Assembly (NCBI RefSeq): GCF_021559775.1
Contig: NZ_CP056047.1
Span: forward strand, 124,001-188,000
Direction of reading: 5' to 3'
Source of the DNA: Gillisella vitis
Lineage (GTDB): Bacteria; Pseudomonadota; Alphaproteobacteria; Rhizobiales; Rhizobiaceae
Length of the DNA stretch: 64,000 nt
This document shows, piece by piece, positions 60,258 to 64,000 of this stretch. Under the pieces are notes generated by a model that saw nothing but the letters and a program-made list of their open reading frames with translations, was not told where the DNA came from and made no database searches. The position numbers were made by a program, and so were the translations under genes. Positions within the stretch are counted from its first letter, which is position 1; every line of letters starts with the position of its first letter.

Positions 60258-60479
60258 ACTTAATCGCCTTCCTGTCTTCAAAGATCGACCAAGTTACCTA
60301 CCGTAGTGCGTCACCGTCGTGGTGACTTTTCAGCCGTCCTGACGGTGAGGCAATTTATTGCTCGTTTCCTTAAATCGGCATCGATTTTGGGAGAAATTAT
60401 GCAGCAAATATAGAAAGCGACAACGCCATGCGTTTTATAAAACGCATGGCGTTGTCGCTTATCAAAGATCTTCCAGCCG
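60258..60479. other. Convergent intergenic region with family A repeat and 46-base perfect palindrome
   Basis: No gene. Family A copy at 60357-60460; its right end is a perfect 46-base palindrome (60415-60460) that could fold into a 23-bp stem. It separates the convergent GT2 and CmcI-like genes and may end both transcripts. Confidence 0.65.
60357..60460 (+). repeat. Repeat family A, full copy with perfect palindrome
   Basis: The first module, CCTTAAATCGGCATCGATTT, continues to GGGAGAAATTATGCAGCA; then AATATAGAAAGCGACAACG. From 60415 the sequence AAGCGACAACGCCATGCG with TTTTA is exactly repeated in inverse to 60460 (arms 23 bases, centre between 60437 and 60438). Confidence 0.8.
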
Positions 60480-61292
60480 TCACACCCGCCGCAGAAATCC
60501 ATCGCGTGAAACGGTGATGGCGATTTTGTGCTCCAGCGCGTGGTCGTATTCAAGGTGCAGCGGCGTGCCATCGGCAGCCGTACGGCCTTCCTGTTCTAGG
60601 CCTCGCATATATTCCCAGACCGCGGTTCTGGGGTTGTCGCCTGGACCCCAGGGCCGTTCAGGATACATGCTTTCCGGCATGTCCTCCACTAGCGTATCCC
60701 AGACCGCGCAATAGGAGCCCTTGGAGACAAGCGGCGCGTAAAGCTCCAGTTCCTGCAAGACATGCGCATGGGTATGGTTGGAATCGAGGAAAACCATGAC
60801 CTTTTCGTAGTCCTTGGCGGTATCCGTGACCTGAGCAATGATATCAGGCGCGACGGACGAGCCCTCTATCATGCTGATCTTGTGGCTCATCGGATGGGCC
60901 TCGATGGCGGCACGGTTATGGGCGCGGATGTCGATATCGATGCCGAGCACCTTGCGGCGGCTGGACTTGGGGTCCAGCATTTCGCCTTTTTCCACGGCCT
61001 CGCAATAATCGATCATCGCCAGCATGGAGGCGCTCATCACCAGCGAGCCGCCATGGGCTATGCCGGTTTCGATCACCAGATCCGGTTTGACCGACCAGAT
61101 CATCTCCTGGATGGCATAGCTGTCCTGCGGAATCTGGATGATGGGCCGGCCCAGCCAGCTGAAATTATACATATAGCCCAGAGGTATGCATGATTCGATC
61201 CAGCGATTGGACAAATCGAGGAATTCCTTGCTCTCGCCGATCGACTGGATGTTACGGCTTACCAAAGCCTTGAAATCTTCGACAGTAGTCAT
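60480..61292 (-). CDS. CmcI-family (cephalosporin hydroxylase / sugar O-methyltransferase-like) protein
   Basis: A 270-residue protein with the CmcI fold, a SAM-methyltransferase-like Rossmann domain. MTTVEDFKALVSRNIQSIGE starts it; SWLGRPIIQIPQDSYAIQEM, PDLVIETGIAHGGSLVMSAS (motif I), VLGIDIDIRAHNRAAIEAHP and VMVFLDSNHTHAHVLQELEL (with metal-binding Asp and His) follow. The family is named for cephalosporin hydroxylation, yet members in sugar loci often act as O-methyltransferases on sugars, and given the neighbours that role is more likely here. It faces the glycosyltransferase across a palindrome and is divergent from the reductase/epimerase gene. Confidence 0.82.
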   Translation of the reverse strand: MTTVEDFKALVSRNIQSIGESKEFLDLSNRWIESCIPLGYMYNFSWLGRPIIQIPQDSYAIQEMIWSVKPDLVIETGIAHGGSLVMSASMLAMIDYCEAVEKGEMLDPKSSRRKVLGIDIDIRAHNRAAIEAHPMSHKISMIEGSSVAPDIIAQVTDTAKDYEKVMVFLDSNHTHAHVLQELELYAPLVSKGSYCAVWDTLVEDMPESMYPERPWGPGDNPRTAVWEYMRGLEQEGRTAADGTPLHLEYDHALEHKIAITVSRDGFLRRV

Positions 61293-61515
61293 TGCGGGTC
61301 CGTTCAGTTATTGCCTGCCTGCGCAGACGCTAGGCTGCCTTACCTGCGTGAGCCTGACGTGTCTGCGTATAATCATGGTTGAATAAGCCAGGGTGTCCCT
61401 TGAAGACGTAAATCGGTTGGCGTCATATGGCGCGCAATGCGTTGTATCGGCGGGATCGATCTGAAATCTCCTTGGTCTGGGGTTTGCCGCAGATGAAAGA
61501 TTGGAGTGGCAAGGG

Positions 61516-62388
61516 ATGGGCAAGACTATTCTGTTGACGGGAGCGACGGGCTTTGTCGGGAGGCAGATCCACCGTGCTCTGCTGGACGCCGGGCATAGCG
61601 TGGTGGCTGTCGTCCGGCCGCACTCCGCCAGTGTTTTTGCGGCAGAAGGCCGTGCCGCGAGAGTGATCGAGACGGAGGATGTGTTCGCGCAATCGGTCGA
61701 TTGGTGGGCGGCCCAGTGCCAGGGCTGCGACGCGGTCATCCACGCCGCCTGGTATGTGGAGGCGGGGAAATACCTGGATTCGCCGCTGAATTTTCACTGC
61801 GTCACCGGCAGTTTGGCCCTGGCGCAAGGGGCTGCACGCGCTGGCATTTCCCATTTCATCGGCCTTGGCACCTGTGTCGAATATCGCTTGCCGTCGGACC
61901 ATTTGACGGTGGATTCACCCCTTGAGCCGAAGACGCTTTATGCCGCTGCCAAGCTTTCCACCTACCAGATGTTGGACCGGTATTTCGCAGGCCTTGGCCT
62001 GGGGTTTTCCTGGTGCCGGATCTTTTATCTCTACGGAGAAGGCGAACATCCGGCCCGTCTTGTGCCTTACTTGAGGCAGCGCCTCGAGCAAGGTGCCGTT
62101 GCCAAGCTTTCCAAAGGCACACAATGGCGCGATTTTCTGGATGTGAAAGAGGCGGGAAAAATGATTGCTGGCGTTGTCGATACCGGACAGACCGGCGCGG
62201 TCAATATCTGCTCCGGCAAGGCGGTCACCATTCGTGCGCTGGCCGAACGCATTGCCGATGACTATGGCCGCCGCGACCTGCTGGAATTCGGCACGGCAGA
62301 GATCCATCCTACCGATCCCCTGGCGGTGGTCGGCGTGTGCAATGTTGCGGCGATCAAGCCTGCCTCAGGAGGAATGGCTGCCGGTTGA
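61516..62388 (+). CDS. NAD-dependent sugar epimerase/reductase
   Basis: A 290-residue short-chain dehydrogenase/reductase. MGKTILLTGATGFVGRQIHR holds the GxxGxxG dinucleotide motif. VIHAAWYVEAGKYLDSPLNF, GLGTCVEYRL and the catalytic LYAAAKLSTYQMLDRYF (Tyr-x-x-x-Lys) follow. WCRIFYLYGEGEHPARLVPY and WRDFLDVKEAGKMIAGVVDT complete the domain. In this cluster it is the best candidate for the 4-keto reduction that finishes the CDP-branched sugar. ATG 61516 follows GGAG by nine bases. The stop lies 15 bases before a RIME-like element that may serve as terminator. Confidence 0.86.
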   Translation: MGKTILLTGATGFVGRQIHRALLDAGHSVVAVVRPHSASVFAAEGRAARVIETEDVFAQSVDWWAAQCQGCDAVIHAAWYVEAGKYLDSPLNFHCVTGSLALAQGAARAGISHFIGLGTCVEYRLPSDHLTVDSPLEPKTLYAAAKLSTYQMLDRYFAGLGLGFSWCRIFYLYGEGEHPARLVPYLRQRLEQGAVAKLSKGTQWRDFLDVKEAGKMIAGVVDTGQTGAVNICSGKAVTIRALAERIADDYGRRDLLEFGTAEIHPTDPLAVVGVCNVAAIKPASGGMAAG

Positions 62389-62402
62389 TACTTTCAGCCT
62401 TC

Positions 62403-62504
62403 GTTTGTCAGGGAAAAGTGGAATCCGATTTTCCCGAAAAGGCAAATGAAAACAAGAAAAACGAGAGTCTGTCTGGTTCAATCAGAACCTGACAGACTCT
62501 CGTT
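62403..62504 (+). repeat. RIME-like element, copy 2
   Basis: GGGAAAAGTGGAATCCGATT with a TTCCC end (62411-62435) precedes arms ACGAGAGTCTGTCTGGTTC and GAACCTGACAGACTCTCGT (62461-62503) around AATCA. Compared with copy 1, the outer stem bases differ in both arms so that pairing is kept, which points to a selected RNA or DNA fold. It directly follows the reductase gene. Confidence 0.8.
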
Positions 62505-62547
62505 TATCGCAACGCATTGAAGACAGCAATGTATCCTGATTTTGGCG

Positions 62548-63681
62548 TCAGGCACTTGCGCGGGCGTTTGGCTCCGCGATGACCCTGATTGGCGTCATCA
62601 TGCTGCGCGCCACGGCGTAGAACTGCTGGGCGTTGACGGCATTGCCAATGAAGCGGTCTACCAACAGAACCTTGCCATGCAGGCCCTGCTGTCTGTCTTC
62701 ATGGGGTGTGGCGGAAAAGGGCGGTGCGAAGGCCCGGACCCATGCCTGACCGCCCGGCATGGACAGGAACGCTCGGGAATAGGCTTCGTATTTTGTCCGA
62801 AACGGGCCAGTGGAATGTTCGAAAGCGCAATCATACATGCAGGCGCGGACGAAATCCTCCCCAAAGCCTGCCCATTCGCTGCCAAGCTCCATCAGCACTC
62901 GGGCCTGAACTTCGGCAATGGCAGCCGTCAGGCCTATTCCGGCATGCAACGGAAAATCCTTGAGTGCGGATGGCACGGGACGTGGCTGGAACGGGTGTGC
63001 ATGCACGGCAGACAGCGGGCGATTGCAAAAGGCCAGTGCATTGGCAAACAGCAGCACGCGGGCCGCCCACTCATATTGCGGCACCAGGGTTAGCCAACTC
63101 AGTGCGCCGCAAGCCGAAAGGACACTGTCGATCAGGCTTCGCTTGATGGCCCCATGATAAAGACCGAAAGGCATGCGCGGCACTTGCCTTGCCTCTTTCC
63201 AGTGAAAGAAAGCCTCGAGCATCGGAGCCTTCTCAAATTCGGTAATATTATGCAGCACCGGGATCGCCACATTGGTCTTGATATGGCGCGGTGCATCCGC
63301 CGAGATCTGAAATGCACTCCATCCCAACGCATCCACATGGGGATGTTTATTTTCCAGAGAGGAGAGCAGCTCGGGAAGATCGGGCTCGATCATGTCTTCG
63401 GGATGGACAAGCGACACCCAATCGCCCTCGGCCGCAGCAAAGGTGCCGATCCAGAGCTGGGCTGCCGAAAGGGTTTCCGGTGCAGGTGGCAGAAGGCGCA
63501 AACGACTATCGCGTGCCGCTATATCCGCAAATGGTCCATGGCGATGCACGGTGTCGCCAAAGCCGGAGAGAATGATTTCCAGATCAGCGGTCGCATTCTT
63601 CAGGAGTTCCTGGACCAGATTGACTGGCAGGATATGGCCCGGTTCTACCGGAATACAGACAGAAAGCTTCGGCATTGGCAT
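62548..63681 (-). CDS. Family 2 glycosyltransferase-like protein (second of two)
   Basis: A 377-residue soluble GT-A-like protein. MPMPKLSVCIPVEPGHILPV starts the nucleotide-sugar domain at 63681. DLEIILSGFGD and WVSLVHPEDMIEPDLPELL follow, where HPED stands in for the DxD metal motif, and PFGLYHGAIKRSLIDSVLSA aligns with the IYHSAIRRRLLDRI of the protein at 58917. The two are thus distant paralogues, and this one may have a weakened metal site. It faces the sugar reductase gene across a RIME-like element and is the last protein gene before tRNA-Phe. Acceptor and donor unknown. Confidence 0.78.
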   Translation of the reverse strand: MPMPKLSVCIPVEPGHILPVNLVQELLKNATADLEIILSGFGDTVHRHGPFADIAARDSRLRLLPPAPETLSAAQLWIGTFAAAEGDWVSLVHPEDMIEPDLPELLSSLENKHPHVDALGWSAFQISADAPRHIKTNVAIPVLHNITEFEKAPMLEAFFHWKEARQVPRMPFGLYHGAIKRSLIDSVLSACGALSWLTLVPQYEWAARVLLFANALAFCNRPLSAVHAHPFQPRPVPSALKDFPLHAGIGLTAAIAEVQARVLMELGSEWAGFGEDFVRACMYDCAFEHSTGPFRTKYEAYSRAFLSMPGGQAWVRAFAPPFSATPHEDRQQGLHGKVLLVDRFIGNAVNAQQFYAVARSMMTPIRVIAEPNARASA

Positions 63682-63826
63682 CTCACGATCTTTGGCACCA
63701 TTTTCGGCAAAACTGGTTTCCACGTTTCCTGGAAATGCTCTAGGAGAACAAACTGGTGCGAGCCTTGGTGCAGTCCGTTAATGGACACACCAATCAAAGA
63801 ATACTAGCGATTTTTATTTGGAAAAA

Positions 63827-63902
63827 TGGTGCCCGGAGGCGGATTTGAACCACCGACACGCGGATTTTCAATCCGCTGCTCTACCAACTGAGCTATCCGG
63901 GC
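63827..63902 (-). tRNA. tRNA-Phe (anticodon GAA)
   Basis: Minus strand begins GCCCGGATAGCTCAGTTGGT and folds as a full cloverleaf: acceptor GCCCGGA/TCCGGGC, D arm GCTC/GAGC, anticodon loop TTGAAAA with GAA, T arm with TTCAAAT, discriminator A and encoded CCA. Its 3' end faces the sugar cluster. Confidence 0.96.
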
Positions 63903-64000
63903 ATCCTGGCCAAACAAATGCTATAGAAGCTCTGTTTGCCGTTAGGGGAAAAGTTTCCCCCGGAAGCAGCGCGGTTATACCATCTAAATTTTTCATGTCC
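63903..64000. other. Window end upstream of tRNA-Phe
   Basis: Holds the promoter side of tRNA-Phe; I see no gene and no clear boxes. Confidence 0.4.

Noticed and set aside
60358..60714. 118-codon plus frame across the perfect palindrome
   Set aside because: It reads through both palindrome arms and then antisense to the CmcI-type gene; no support.

Overview
The window looks like a chromosomal segment of a Rhizobiaceae alphaproteobacterium, closest in feel to Agrobacterium/Allorhizobium (A. vitis-like). The reasons are a SAM-II riboswitch in front of metZ, a PodJ-type polar organiser, alphaproteobacterial long-form Dcd, PHO boxes of the rhizobial type, and several families of rhizobial intergenic palindromes, including two RIME-like elements. 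The species call is inference; no database was searched.

Layout. 1-4.7 kb: fmt (cut by the window edge), def, apaG and metZ on the minus strand, with metZ behind a SAM-II riboswitch plus terminator, then dcd on the plus strand. 4.7-7.8 kb: a gene-poor accessory stretch beside tRNA-Gly(CCC). It holds a decayed IS481-family transposase, a small conserved-looking ORF, repeat families and one 372-residue protein of unknown role bracketed by two direct repeats. 7.8-20.9 kb: an inner-membrane GT2 glycosyltransferase, a solute-binding protein, TerB-like protein, an S24/XRE repressor, a NarL-type regulator, DUF952-pyrD, a MATE transporter, a CAP lipoprotein, a TPR-methyltransferase, YitT, an exported hydrolase, a degenerate FadJ tail and a YagU homologue. 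21-26.3 kb: a fatty acid beta-oxidation operon (acyl-CoA dehydrogenase, thiolase, FadJ). 26.7-30.5 kb: podJ.

30.8-38.6 kb: a TauE/TIGR02186 pair, then a block in which two secreted phosphatases (alkaline phosphatase and histidine-acid phosphatase), each behind a PHO-box-like direct repeat, flank a three-gene locus for a Tat-exported protein and a MacB/FtsX-like ABC system with a His/Asp/Glu-rich loop. 38.6-53 kb: a PAS-GGDEF protein, a second YitT, periplasmic PheC, the ligase-associated repair helicase and PdeM, a kinase-Usp fusion coupled to a metallophosphoesterase, an FKBP isomerase, a CrbS-like symporter/sensor kinase, and mscL. 53.3-54.5 kb: an aminotransferase.

55.1-63.7 kb is a surface-sugar cluster: rfbF, rfbG, an RmlC-like epimerase and a C-methyltransferase overlap by 4-16 bases as one operon. 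They are followed by two GT2 glycosyltransferases, a CmcI-type methyltransferase/hydroxylase-family gene and a sugar reductase/epimerase. Together these should make and transfer a CDP-linked, C-methyl-branched 6-deoxyhexose. Two same-orientation RIME-like elements bracket the cluster, and tRNA-Phe(GAA) lies at its right edge. No CRISPR array, rRNA, intact insertion sequence or integrase was seen.
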